64,000 nt of DNA from Martinezella rhizogenes (GCA_013322215.1 JAAMEZ010000036.1:496001-560000), one strand, 5' to 3'; shown: positions 43,021 through 52,035, counted from the first letter of the stretch. Numbers and translations are program-made. Notes: generated by a model from the letters alone, not told the origin.

Positions 43021-43887
43021 ATGCCCCTTAACCCTGCCACCAAACGGCGCCTCGTCACCGCTGCCCTTGTCGGGCCGGCAAGCATCTGGCTGTTCGTTTT
43101 CCTGGTGCTGCCCTTCATCGCCATCATCATCTTCGCCTTTGGCGAGCGTGCACCTGAGGGCGGCTATCAGGCCGCCTTTACTTTCGCGCAATTCGCCAAC
43201 CTTGGCTCGCGCTCGGCCGCCTTCGTCAATACGCTCATCCTTGCGCCGATCGGTGCCGCCGCCTGCCTGCTCGTTGCCTATCCGGTGGCCTATTATCTCG
43301 CCGTCAAGGCGAGCCCGCAGCGCCGCCTCCTGCTCGTTTCTCTTGTTGTCGTGCCCTTCTGGACGAGTCTCCTAGTGCGCACATACGCCTGGATGTATCT
43401 GCTCGGCGCGCGCGGTATCCCGCATCTGCTTGAATTCGTCGGCATCGAGAACGTCAGGCTCATCAATACGCCCGGTGCCGTTCTGCTTGGCATCGTCTAC
43501 GGCTATCTGCCGCTGATGATCATGCCGATCTTTGTCAGCCTCGAAAAACTCGATCGCCGACTGCTCGAGGCATCAGCCGACCTCGGCGCCAGACCCGTCT
43601 CGACCTTCTTCGGCATTACGCTGCCGCTGTCCTTGCCCGGCGTCATGACCGGCGTCGCCTTGGTGACGATCCTGCTCCTCGGGGAATATCTGATCCCGCA
43701 GCTGCTGGGCGGCGGCAAGGTGTTCTTCATCGGCAATGCACTTGTCGACCTCTTCCTGCAATCACGCAACTGGCCGTTCGGATCGGCGATCGCCGTGACG
43801 CTCGTTGCCGTCGTCGTCATCGTGCTGCTGGTTGCCATGCGCATCGCCTGGCGCGTTGCCGGCACCCGCCAGGTGGATCTCGTCTGA
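43021..43887 (+). CDS. ABC transporter permease, PotB-like (second system)
   Basis: 288 residues, six spans. The EAA loop is seen as LLEASADLGARPVSTFFGITLPLSLPGVM near residues 180-210; the first span is WLFVFLVLPFIAIIIFAF. The stop codon shares bases with the next start (TGATG), indicating coupling with the partner permease. Confidence 0.92.
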   Translation: MPLNPATKRRLVTAALVGPASIWLFVFLVLPFIAIIIFAFGERAPEGGYQAAFTFAQFANLGSRSAAFVNTLILAPIGAAACLLVAYPVAYYLAVKASPQRRLLLVSLVVVPFWTSLLVRTYAWMYLLGARGIPHLLEFVGIENVRLINTPGAVLLGIVYGYLPLMIMPIFVSLEKLDRRLLEASADLGARPVSTFFGITLPLSLPGVMTGVALVTILLLGEYLIPQLLGGGKVFFIGNALVDLFLQSRNWPFGSAIAVTLVAVVVIVLLVAMRIAWRVAGTRQVDLV

Positions 43888-44699
43888 TGCGCGCGCTCGT
43901 TACTTTCGTCTATCTGTTCCTCTACACACCGATCGCGCTCGTCGTCCTGTTCTCGTTCAATGCGGGCCGCAATGCGAGCGAGTTCACCGGCTTTTCGACG
44001 CAGTGGTACGGGCGGGCACTGTCGAACACCTTCCTGATGGAAGCCCTGCAGAACAGCCTCATCATCGCCTTTACCAGTGCGGCACTCGCGGCAATCTTCG
44101 GCACCATGGCCGCAATCGGCCTGGAGCGGCTCGGTCCTCGCGCCCGTGCCGTCTTTGACGGGCTCTTTGCTGCGGCGATCGTCGTGCCGGGTGTCGTTAT
44201 CGGCATTGCGACACTGGTGGCACTGGTCGAGGTTTTCGGCATCATCAACCCGCTGATCGCGGCCGTCTGGCCCGGCGATCAGCCGCCTAAATTCGCACTC
44301 GGCTATGGCTCGATCATCGCCGCACACGGGCTCTTCACCATGGCGCTGGTGACGATGATCGTGAAAGCGCGTATCGCAAGCCTCGGCCGCGATATCGTCG
44401 AGGCGTCGAGCGATCTTTACGCGACGCCGTTGACCACCTTCCGGCAGATCGTGCTGCCGCAGATCATGCCGTCGATCCTCGCCGGCTTCCTGCTCGCCTT
44501 CACCTTCTCCTTCGACGATTTCATCATCGCCTTCTTCGTCGCGGGATCGAATACGACGCTGCCGATCTATGTCTTCGCCTCGATCCGTCGCGGCGTCACG
44601 CCGGAGATCAACGCGATCGCAACCATGGTGCTGATCGCATCGCTCTTCCTCATTTTCATCGCGCGTTTCCTGATGCGTGAAAAGACAACGACAAACTGA
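43887..44699 (+). CDS. ABC transporter permease, PotC-like (second system)
   Basis: 270 residues, six spans, opening with ALVTFVYLFLYTPIALVVLFSFNAG, the standard PotC start. EAA loop: DIVEASSDLYATPLTTFRQIVLPQIMPSI. It pairs with the 43021 permease; 13 bp separate it from the SDR gene. Confidence 0.92.
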   Translation: MRALVTFVYLFLYTPIALVVLFSFNAGRNASEFTGFSTQWYGRALSNTFLMEALQNSLIIAFTSAALAAIFGTMAAIGLERLGPRARAVFDGLFAAAIVVPGVVIGIATLVALVEVFGIINPLIAAVWPGDQPPKFALGYGSIIAAHGLFTMALVTMIVKARIASLGRDIVEASSDLYATPLTTFRQIVLPQIMPSILAGFLLAFTFSFDDFIIAFFVAGSNTTLPIYVFASIRRGVTPEINAIATMVLIASLFLIFIARFLMREKTTTN

Positions 44700-44712
44700 C
44701 CAGGGAAAACAC

Positions 44713-45474
44713 ATGATACTCAAGGATCGGGTCGCAATCGTCACCGGAGCTGGCTCCGGCATCGGCCGCGCCGGCGCGCTGATCATGGCGCGCGAAGGCG
44801 CGCATGTGATCGTCGCTGACATCGATTTGGCAAATGCCGAAGAGACGGTGCGCCAGATCGCGGCTGCCGGCGGCAGCGCCGAAAGCCTGGTTGTCGATGT
44901 CACGAACGATCAGGCGCTTGAGGCAGGCATTGCAGCGATTGCAGTGAAGCACGGCCGTATCGATATCCTGCACAATCACGCGGGATCGCAGGTGGCAGGC
45001 AGTTTGGAAGACGTCGCAATCGCGGGCTTCGACACATCCTGGAACCTGAACGTCCGCGCACATTTCATGGCCTCGCGCTTCGTCATGCCAATCATGAAAA
45101 AGGCCGGCAAGGGCGTAATCCTCAACACCTCATCGTCATCGGGCGTCCTCTATGATCGCGAGATGATCGCCTATACCACCTCCAAGCACGCGGTCATCGC
45201 CATGACCAAGCAGATGGCGGGCGACTATGCCCGCTTCGGCATCCGCGTCAACTCGCTCTGCCCCGGCTGGGTCGACACGCCCTTCAATGCGCCGTTCATC
45301 GCGCAAATGGGCGGACGCAGCGCCATCGAAAGCTATATCGCCGAGAAGGTGCCGTTTGGGCGCTGGGCCGACGTTTTGGAGATCGCCGAGCCGATCCTCT
45401 TCCTTGTTTCGGATCGCTCGTCTTACATGACGGGCCAAATCCTCGTGGTCGATGGCGGCGAAACGGTCGTCTAG
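44713..45474 (+). CDS. Short-chain dehydrogenase/reductase (SDR)
   Basis: 253 residues of classical SDR form: nucleotide-binding TGAGSGIG at residues 10-17, LHNHAG (a His variant of the usual NNAG), catalytic Ser region NTSSSSG and YTTSK carrying Tyr and Lys. The D at VADIDL suggests NAD rather than NADP. It is the last gene of the transporter operon, so it should act on the imported compound or a product of it. The substrate is not identified. GGGAAA precedes the ATG. Confidence 0.9.
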   Translation: MILKDRVAIVTGAGSGIGRAGALIMAREGAHVIVADIDLANAEETVRQIAAAGGSAESLVVDVTNDQALEAGIAAIAVKHGRIDILHNHAGSQVAGSLEDVAIAGFDTSWNLNVRAHFMASRFVMPIMKKAGKGVILNTSSSSGVLYDREMIAYTTSKHAVIAMTKQMAGDYARFGIRVNSLCPGWVDTPFNAPFIAQMGGRSAIESYIAEKVPFGRWADVLEIAEPILFLVSDRSSYMTGQILVVDGGETVV

Positions 45475-45512
45475 CCTATGGCGCGATCGAAAGCGGATAC
45501 TGCGGGCCGCCG

Positions 45513-46187
45513 TCAGCGCCGCTTGGCGGGAAGGTGGTGCAATAGCGACTGGCACGCCTGCATGATGTGATCGGTCAAAAAAGCGGCTGCCTTTTCCACG
45601 TCGCCGGTTTTGCAGATCGCCAGCAATTCGCGATGCTCGCGGTCGGCTGTTTCCCTGCCGTGCGACAAGGTGAGCTGGACCCGCAAGTAGCGTTCGAGCC
45701 GGTCGTTGACGGAGCGAATCGTGCTGACGAGATAAGGCCTCTGCGCGTCTTCGTAGAGGCAGCTGTGAAATTGCCAGTTCAACTCCGACCAGCGCGCAGC
45801 GTCCGCCTCCCCCGCAAAGGCGTCGCAATAACCCTGCGCCTTCTCGAAGGTCGCCTCCGTCATGAAGGGCATGGAAAGCCTCAGCGCATTCGATTCCAGA
45901 ATGGCGCGGACTTCGAAGATCTGCGCGATCTCCGGCTCCGAAACCCTGGTGACAATCGCCCCTTTGTTGCGATGGAATTCCACCAGCCCTTCTGCCTCAA
46001 GGCGCTTCAGCGCCTCGCGGACCGGGATCTTGCTGACATTGAAGAGACGCGCGACATCGTCCTGACGGATCGGCTCGCCTTCGTCGAGGGAACCGTCGGC
46101 GATCGAATCCCGGATGAATTTCAGGATCACGTCGGATGTGCTCGGCGCCTTTCCCAGATTGGGTATCTCTTCGACATTAAGAGGCAT
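45513..46187 (-). CDS. GntR-family (FCD) transcriptional regulator
   Basis: 224 residues. Winged-helix domain (GEPIRQDDVARLFNVSKIPVREALKRLEAEGLVEFHRNKGAIV) followed by the all-helical FCD ligand domain with metal-site histidines (NWQFHSCLY, HRELL, LTDHIMQ). Divergent from the proline racemase family gene; the inter-gene region carries a perfect 15-bp inverted repeat suited to a GntR dimer pair. It likely senses a hydroxyproline-related metabolite. Confidence 0.92.
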   Translation of the reverse strand: MPLNVEEIPNLGKAPSTSDVILKFIRDSIADGSLDEGEPIRQDDVARLFNVSKIPVREALKRLEAEGLVEFHRNKGAIVTRVSEPEIAQIFEVRAILESNALRLSMPFMTEATFEKAQGYCDAFAGEADAARWSELNWQFHSCLYEDAQRPYLVSTIRSVNDRLERYLRVQLTLSHGRETADREHRELLAICKTGDVEKAAAFLTDHIMQACQSLLHHLPAKRR

Positions 46188-46308
46188 TCAGTCGTTGTTC
46201 CCCGGAGACGGCAAAAACTGATCGAAGGTTGGCGCCGCGATATGCTTTCAATATCTTGATCTTCTTGAACGGCGCAAGATGCGCCACGCACCTTGACCGG
46301 CAACCCAG

Positions 46309-46349
46309 ATCGTATACGTTATCTGAAATTATAGGATAACGTATACGAT
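46309..46349. promoter_or_regulatory. Strong inverted-repeat operator between GntR and racemase-family genes
   Basis: Perfect arms ATCGTATACGTTATC (46309-46323) and GATAACGTATACGAT (46335-46349) separated by 11 bases. Each arm contains its own 8-bp palindrome CGTATACG, centres 29 bp apart. GTATAC cores are usual for FCD-type GntR repressors. It lies 77 bp from the enzyme start and 122 bp from the regulator start, so it can control both. Confidence 0.7.
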
Positions 46350-46425
46350 TTTGAAATTGCGCTGACTCCAGCTCGACCAAGCTTGACCATTCATCGCATC
46401 AGAATCCGGAGGAACCGAAACAGAA

Positions 46426-47454
46426 ATGCGCACCTCGAAAGTCGTTCATGTCGTCAGTTGCCACGCCGAGGGAGAAGTCGGCGATGTCATCGTCGGCGGG
46501 GTTGCCCCTCCTCCCGGCGCGACCGTTTGGGAGCAGTCGCGCTGGATCGCCGAGGACGAAACCTTGAGGAATTTCGTTCTGAACGAGCCGCGCGGCGGCG
46601 TTTTCCGCCACGTCAACCTGCTGGTACCGCCGAAGAACCCCGAAGCGCAGATGGCCTGGATCATCATGGAACCGGCCGATACGCCGCCCATGTCCGGATC
46701 GAACTCGATCTGCGTGTCCACCGTTCTGCTCGACACCGGCATCATCCCGATGCAGGAACCGATCACCCGCATGGTGCTGGAGGCGCCGGGCGGCCTCATT
46801 GAAGTGAAAGCGGAGTGCCGCAACGGCAAGGCTGAGCGCATTCATGTGCGCAATGTCCCGTCCTTTGCCGACAAGCTCGATGCGAAGCTGGAAGTCGAAG
46901 GCATCGGCACGATCACGGTGGATACCGCCTACGGCGGCGATAGTTTCGTGCTGGTGGATGCGGCATCTATTGGCGTGAGCCTGAAGCCCGATCAGGCGCG
47001 CGACATCGCCCGGCTCGGCGTGAAAATCACCGAAGCGGCCAATGAACAGCTTGGCTTTAGCCATCCCGTCAACGACTGGAACCATATCTCCTTCTGCCAG
47101 ATCACCGATCCCGTGCAGATGAAGGATGATGTTCTGTGGGGGAAGAACGCCGTCGCGATCCGCCCCGGCAAGATCGATCGATCGCCTACCGGCACCGGAT
47201 GCTCGGCGCGCATGGCCGTTCTGCACGCAAAGGGTCAGATGAAGGTCGGCGACCGCTTCGTCGGGACGTCGCTCATCGATACCGAATTCCACTGCAGCAT
47301 CGACGGCGCTGTCGATCTCAACGGCAAATCCGCGATCAGCCCGATCATATCAGGCCGTGCCTGGGTCATCGGCACGCATCAGCTGATGGTCGATCCGGAT
47401 GACCCCTTTCCCGCCGGCTATCGGCTGTCGGACACCTGGCCGATGGATGTTTGA
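46426..47454 (+). CDS. Proline racemase family protein (hydroxyproline dehydratase/epimerase)
   Basis: 342 residues, full family length. In the two active-site positions normally holding Cys (MCGH and SPCGTG) this protein has Ser in MSGSNSICVS and Thr in DRSPTGTGCSA. Loss of the two-Cys pair argues against proline racemase. Members with Thr in the second position dehydrate trans-3-hydroxy-L-proline; Ser-containing ones can epimerise 4-hydroxyproline. Dehydratase is my preferred call. GGAGG lies upstream of the ATG. Neighbouring pyrroline-2-carboxylate reductase and AcnX genes support hydroxyproline use. Confidence 0.88.
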   Translation: MRTSKVVHVVSCHAEGEVGDVIVGGVAPPPGATVWEQSRWIAEDETLRNFVLNEPRGGVFRHVNLLVPPKNPEAQMAWIIMEPADTPPMSGSNSICVSTVLLDTGIIPMQEPITRMVLEAPGGLIEVKAECRNGKAERIHVRNVPSFADKLDAKLEVEGIGTITVDTAYGGDSFVLVDAASIGVSLKPDQARDIARLGVKITEAANEQLGFSHPVNDWNHISFCQITDPVQMKDDVLWGKNAVAIRPGKIDRSPTGTGCSARMAVLHAKGQMKVGDRFVGTSLIDTEFHCSIDGAVDLNGKSAISPIISGRAWVIGTHQLMVDPDDPFPAGYRLSDTWPMDV

Positions 47455-47468
47455 ACGGGAAATATTGC

Positions 47469-47500
47469 TGCGGAAGGCATTTACCAGAATGTGTTCCGCA
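47469..47500. terminator. Weak hairpin between convergent genes
   Basis: TGCGGAA / TTCCGCA arms with an 18-base loop, 14 bases after the racemase-family stop and before the AcnX stop at 47549. There is no clear T-run; possible shared terminator. Confidence 0.3.
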
Positions 47501-47548
47501 AATCTGAATGAGGACATTTTTGCGCCGGATCATCCGACGCTGATTTTC

Positions 47549-49237
47549 TCAAAGCCAGCTAGGAAGACTCGCAGCCACACGTCCTGTGACAGCCGCCTCC
47601 ACGCAATCGGCAAGGCTTCCGAAACGAACCGCGCGGCCGCTGAGCCCCGGCCCGTAATGCGCGTACTTGCCTGAATTGGTCATGACCGCCCGCGTGCCGG
47701 GCGGAAAGACTGGCTCGGAGATCGAACACCAGCAGAGATCAGGCAGAACCTGCACACCGCTGTCGTGCAACCGCGCCAGCGTCCCATCCGCCTCGGCAGC
47801 GGTGATGACATCGCGCCCTGCCGTGACGATGACCATCACCTCAGGCAGACGACGCCTCCCGCCAAAAGCGTCAGCGAGTGCCAGGCATTCGGCAAGCGAG
47901 GCGTGCGGACTGCCGATGGCGACGAGCTCGACGGTCTCCGGTCCCTCGTTCAGCATTTTCCAAGCGGCAGCCATGTCGGTGCGCGTGATCGCGAGACGAT
48001 CGGCCTTCGGATTGAGAGCATCGACAGCCTCCGGCGTTACGCCTTCCACATGCAGCATGGGCGCCGCCGAGGTGGTACCGAAGGCAGCGCAGAGCGCCTT
48101 CAGGTCGTCGCGCGACGGGTGCCCGGCGGCCAGACCGCGCAGCAACGGAATGCGATCGGGAGATGCTTTACCGGCGAGATAGCCGACGAGCGGCCAAAAA
48201 GCATCATCGCGGCCCTCCGGCAGTTTGACGTCCAGAATACGTGTAGCCTTGCGGTTTTCATCGAGATAGGCGCCTGAAAGCGGCGTTCGGCCGGTCAAGG
48301 CAATGCAGAGATCGAGGAAGTCCGGATGTTTTGCCGTGCGCGCGCCAAGCACGCTGTTGGCAAAGATGACGGCATTGGACTCCGCCCAGCCGATGGCCTC
48401 GCCGACGCCCGGCGCGCTATCGAGCAGATAGGGCGAACAAGTGAACGTCGGGCGACAGCCCATGCGCACGTAGGCGTCCGCGAGCCGCGCGGCGGGGTCG
48501 CCGAAGTCTTCGGGTACGCCCTGCGACCGCCAATTGGCGCGATCGACCGAAATGGCGTTCATGGTCGTGGGTACACGCACGCGTCCGCCAAGCTCCGCCA
48601 TTTTTTCGGCAAAGGTCAGGTTGGCCGGGCTCGCGTAGATACATCCATCGATATGGCCCTGTGTCACGTCGATAAGGGAAGTGGCACCCTGCTGAGCCGC
48701 CATCGCGGTCAGGATGCGCATGGCTTGAGCAACAGCAACGCCTTCGCCTCCGGCAAGCATGGAGCGGTCGGCGTCCGTCAGCGCGAGCGCCGAGGTAGCT
48801 GGCGACGCAAGCGGCATCGTCTCGCCATCCGCCATGATGACAGTGCTTTCGATCCGGATCGTCTTTGCCTGCGACAGGCGCGCAAAGACTTCAAGCTGGA
48901 GCCGCACGACCGGCAGCTGCCGGCCGAACATTTCGGCGGCAACAAGCGCCCCGAGCGTCAGCACATCTTCTGCCTCGCAAAAGATCAAGGCAGCCGGTGC
49001 GCGGCCGGTCAGCGCCAGATCGAGCAGCACACCGGAGCCACTGCAGGAGCCGCGGCTCGACGGCATCATCAGTATGACGCCGGTCAGACATTCGCCATGC
49101 AGGAAATGATGGATATCGATGACTTTACCACTGGCAGGATCAACTCCGCCCCAGAAACTGAGAGCTTCCTGCGTGGCGACGACGCGGCCCTCTGCCGTGC
49201 CGCCCATGATGCTGCGAGCCGATGTCGTGTCGTTCAT
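47549..49237 (-). CDS. Aconitase X (AcnX): putative cis-3-hydroxy-L-proline dehydratase
   Basis: 562 residues. The N-terminal swivel domain (old DUF126; GVILMMPSSRGSCSGSGVLLDLAL, about residues 1-135) is fused to the catalytic AcnX domain (DUF521; MLAGGEGVAVAQAMRIL, TQGHIDGCIYASPANLTFAEKMAELGGRVRVPTT, FTCSPYLLDSAPGVGEAIGWAESNAVIFANSVLG). Fused bacterial AcnX enzymes of this type dehydrate cis-3-hydroxy-L-proline to pyrroline-2-carboxylate and use an Fe-S centre held by Cys residues, some visible in the quoted blocks. It is encoded 72 bp after the FAD enzyme. Confidence 0.88.
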   Translation of the reverse strand: MNDTTSARSIMGGTAEGRVVATQEALSFWGGVDPASGKVIDIHHFLHGECLTGVILMMPSSRGSCSGSGVLLDLALTGRAPAALIFCEAEDVLTLGALVAAEMFGRQLPVVRLQLEVFARLSQAKTIRIESTVIMADGETMPLASPATSALALTDADRSMLAGGEGVAVAQAMRILTAMAAQQGATSLIDVTQGHIDGCIYASPANLTFAEKMAELGGRVRVPTTMNAISVDRANWRSQGVPEDFGDPAARLADAYVRMGCRPTFTCSPYLLDSAPGVGEAIGWAESNAVIFANSVLGARTAKHPDFLDLCIALTGRTPLSGAYLDENRKATRILDVKLPEGRDDAFWPLVGYLAGKASPDRIPLLRGLAAGHPSRDDLKALCAAFGTTSAAPMLHVEGVTPEAVDALNPKADRLAITRTDMAAAWKMLNEGPETVELVAIGSPHASLAECLALADAFGGRRRLPEVMVIVTAGRDVITAAEADGTLARLHDSGVQVLPDLCWCSISEPVFPPGTRAVMTNSGKYAHYGPGLSGRAVRFGSLADCVEAAVTGRVAASLPSWL

Positions 49238-49309
49238 GTCACCGTAAATCCAGATGCGAGAGGACCGTAAGCACCGATGCGGAAGCCTACACCGGCATGC
49301 CTGTTTGCA

Positions 49310-50551
49310 TTAGAAGCGTTGCGGCGAGAATGGCGTCAGATCGATCGCCGGTGCCTGCCGTGTCAAAAGGTCGGCGACGATACGCGCCGTGCCAGCCGAC
49401 TGGGTCAAGCCAAGGTGGCCATGGCCGAATGCATAGATCACGTCCGGCGTCGCCTTGGCGCTACCGATCGCAGGCAGGCTGTCGGGCAGCGACGGACGGA
49501 AACCCATCCACTGCACACCGCCCTCCGGCTTGAGACCGGTCAGGAAGGTGCGCGCCTTCTGCAGCATGGCTTCGGAGCGGCGAAAATTCGGTGGCAAGAC
49601 AAGTCCGCCCAGCTCTACCGCGCCACCGACGCGGATGCCGGTCGAAAGCTTGCTGACGACGAAACCGTGGCCGCCGAAGGTTACCTGCGTGCGCAGATCG
49701 AAGGCGTCGACCGGAAGTGTCGTGTTGTAGCCGCGTTCGGTCTCGAGCGGAATATGTTCGCCAAGCGTCTTGGCTATCCGGTGCGAGAAGGCGCCGGCGG
49801 CCAGAACGACCTTGCCGGCCTGGCGCAGCTTTCCATCCGCAGCCACCACTTCGACCCCAGCAGGGATCGCGCGAAGTGACGAAATCTCCGCCGTCTCGAT
49901 GACGCCGCCGCGGCTGCGAAAATGCGCGGCCAGCGCTAGTGTGTAGAGCTTGGGATCAGCAATGGAATACCAGCCGGGCGTGAAGGTGCCGAGGATGAAG
50001 CGCGACGCAAGCCCCGGCTGGATCGCTGCCATCTCATCGGCTTTCAGATGCTGGAATTCGATGCCGTGATTACTGCGCACGTCCCAACCGGGCAGAGAAG
50101 AGCGGAATTCCGCCTCGCTTTCATAGACCTGCAGATTGCCCTCCTTGCGCAACATGGAGAGCGTATTTGTCGCGGCTAGGAAAGGCTCCAGTTCTGCCTT
50201 AGAGAGATCCATCAGGCTTGTCTGTGCCGCCGTGGAATGGGCAACGCGCGAGGGCTGGCAGGCCCGCCAGAAACGGAACATCCAGGGCGCGATCTGCAGC
50301 GCATAAGCAGGCGGCACCGACAACGGCCCAAGCGGATCGAGGAGCCATTTCGGCGCCTTCTTCAAAATGCCTGGCGATGCAAGCGGCAGGATATCCGTGA
50401 AGGCGAAGGCTCCGGCATTGCCGGCGGAAGCGCCAGCAGCCGGTCCCTCACGGTCCATGACCACGGCGCTCAAACCGCGCGACTGCGCCGCAATCGCTGC
50501 GGAAAGGCCGACGACCCCAGCCCCAATGACGATAACGTCCGGTCTTGCCAT
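49310..50551 (-). CDS. DadA-like FAD-dependent D-amino/imino acid oxidoreductase
   Basis: 413 residues. Rossmann FAD motif VIVIGAGVVGLSAAIAAQSRGLSAVVMDRE at the N-terminus, then SAGNAGAF, and the C-terminal FAD-contact GHGHLGLTQSAGTARIVADLL. This is the DadA/D-amino-acid dehydrogenase family, which includes D-hydroxyproline dehydrogenase feeding pyrroline-4-hydroxy-2-carboxylate to the deaminase encoded at 52129. The ATG at 50551 overlaps the stop of a decayed ABC ATPase (ATGA), a relic of a former transporter operon. Confidence 0.9.
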   Translation of the reverse strand: MARPDVIVIGAGVVGLSAAIAAQSRGLSAVVMDREGPAAGASAGNAGAFAFTDILPLASPGILKKAPKWLLDPLGPLSVPPAYALQIAPWMFRFWRACQPSRVAHSTAAQTSLMDLSKAELEPFLAATNTLSMLRKEGNLQVYESEAEFRSSLPGWDVRSNHGIEFQHLKADEMAAIQPGLASRFILGTFTPGWYSIADPKLYTLALAAHFRSRGGVIETAEISSLRAIPAGVEVVAADGKLRQAGKVVLAAGAFSHRIAKTLGEHIPLETERGYNTTLPVDAFDLRTQVTFGGHGFVVSKLSTGIRVGGAVELGGLVLPPNFRRSEAMLQKARTFLTGLKPEGGVQWMGFRPSLPDSLPAIGSAKATPDVIYAFGHGHLGLTQSAGTARIVADLLTRQAPAIDLTPFSPQRF

Positions 50552-50850
50552 CAACGCACGCTCGCGAGAAATTTCTGTGTTTCCAGATGTTCGGGCTTGC
50601 CGATCTTGGTCATGATGCCCTGATCGAAATAGGCGACTCGATCCGAGACATCGCGGGCAAACGCTGTTCTAAGCGTCAGGCAGATCATAGTCATCCCTCC
50701 TCCCGATGTGGGATCAAGCGCAGATGTTACTTCATCAAACAACATATGTTCCAGCGACATGGCAAGCGCTCTTCCCGGAAGGGTCGGGAACGTCTCGACA
50801 ACGCCGGTATGAGTTTGCTTCGCCGTCATTTCTTCAGCTGCAGCGGCCTG
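50551..50850 (-). pseudogene. Remnant of a GlnQ/HisP-like polar amino acid ABC ATPase
   Basis: The reading frame retains pieces of the family in the right order: VVETFPTLP then GRALAM (the LSGGQQQRVAIA signature between them is lost), MLFDEVTSALDP (Walker B and D-loop), GMTMI directly after it (about 15 residues missing), FARDVSDRVAYFDQG and a C-terminal KFLASVR. Walker A and the N-terminal half are absent. It cannot be active. Its stop overlaps the FAD enzyme start, showing that the intact gene was once co-translated with it. Confidence 0.75.
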
Positions 50851-50982
50851 ATATTTGCGGGTGACGGTAATTCCACTGACCTTCCTCAGCTGAAGCCGAA
50901 ATGCGCTACAGCATTCCATGTCGATCTTTTGTATTCTTTTTGTATTTATAATTTTCAAGTCTATGATGCAAGCGAGCATATC

Positions 50983-52035
50983 ATGGGAGAACCGAAATTG
51001 ACCGACGTGACCACCCTGACACCGGATGCGCTGCGAGGCCGTGTCGAAGCGATCCTTTCAAAAGCCGGCATCAATGCGCAGCAGGCCGGGGCGATCGCGC
51101 GGGTGATCGTCGCAGGCGAACGTGACGCCTGCAAGTCCCACGGCATCTACCGCATCGAAGGCGTGTTGCGCGCGGTCAAGGCCGGCAAGGCACGGCCGGA
51201 TGCGGTGCCGGTTCTCGAACAAAATGATGGCTCCGCCGTCGTCCGCGTTGATGCCAAGAGCGGTTTTTCCAATGCTGCCTTCGAACTCGGCATGCCTGTG
51301 CTTGCCGAGCGGGCTCGCCGCTTCGGCATTGCCGCACTTGCCATCAACGACTGCACACATTTCGCCGCGCTCTGGCCGGAAGTGGAAGCCCTGACGGATC
51401 GCGGCCTTGCCGCCTTCGCCATGTGCCCGAGCTATTCCACCGTGGCGCCGGCCGGCGGCTCGGCACCGCTCCTGGGAACGAACCCCTTCGCCTTCGGCTG
51501 GCCGCGCCTTGACAGCCCGCCTTATGTTTTCGATTTCGCGACTTCGGTTGCCGCCCGCGGCGAAATCGAGCTGCACCGACGCGCAGGCAAGCCGCTTCCT
51601 GAGGGCTGGGCGATCGATGCCGACGGCCAACCGACCACGGATCCGGAAGCCGCCCTCGCTGGCGCAATGCTGCCGTTCGGAGGGCACAAAGGCTCGGCCA
51701 TCGGCACGATGATCGAACTTCTGGCCGGCGTCATGATCGGTGACTTCACCAGCCGCGAGGCGCTCGATTATCTCGGCTCTACGGCCTTCGCACCGCGGCA
51801 CGGCGAACTCATCGTCGCCTTCTCGCCGGAGACCTTCGCGGCCGGTCGACCTGGAAATCCGCTCGCCCGTGCCGAAGTGCTGTTCGAAGCGATTGTCGGC
51901 CAAGGCGCGCGTCTGCCCTCGCAGCGTCGCTTCGCCGCTCGCGCTCGTGCGGAAAAGGATGGCATCCCGCTGACCGCAGAGGAAATCCGCCAGCTCGACC
52001 GCCTGGAGGAACTCGGCCTTGACGCCGTGGTCTGA
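50983..52035 (+). CDS. Ldh2/malate-L-lactate dehydrogenase family: putative pyrroline-2-carboxylate reductase
   Basis: 350 residues. Family marks: RDACKSHGIYRIEG with the catalytic His, NDCTHFAALWPEVEALTDRGL, GTNPFAFGWPR and LPFGGHKGSAIGTMIELL. In hydroxyproline and D-proline gene sets, members (LhpD/DpkA) reduce pyrroline-2-carboxylate to L-proline with NAD(P)H, the step after both 3-hydroxyproline dehydratases. A different 2-oxoacid dehydrogenase is possible. The gene faces away from the FAD enzyme operon. The ATG at 50983 has only a weak ribosome site. Confidence 0.87.
   Translation: MGEPKLTDVTTLTPDALRGRVEAILSKAGINAQQAGAIARVIVAGERDACKSHGIYRIEGVLRAVKAGKARPDAVPVLEQNDGSAVVRVDAKSGFSNAAFELGMPVLAERARRFGIAALAINDCTHFAALWPEVEALTDRGLAAFAMCPSYSTVAPAGGSAPLLGTNPFAFGWPRLDSPPYVFDFATSVAARGEIELHRRAGKPLPEGWAIDADGQPTTDPEAALAGAMLPFGGHKGSAIGTMIELLAGVMIGDFTSREALDYLGSTAFAPRHGELIVAFSPETFAAGRPGNPLARAEVLFEAIVGQGARLPSQRRFAARARAEKDGIPLTAEEIRQLDRLEELGLDAVV

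Noticed and set aside
43503..44903. 466-codon open frame antisense to the Pot permeases
   Set aside because: Low-complexity Arg/Asp product without ribosome site; both permeases on the other strand are certain.
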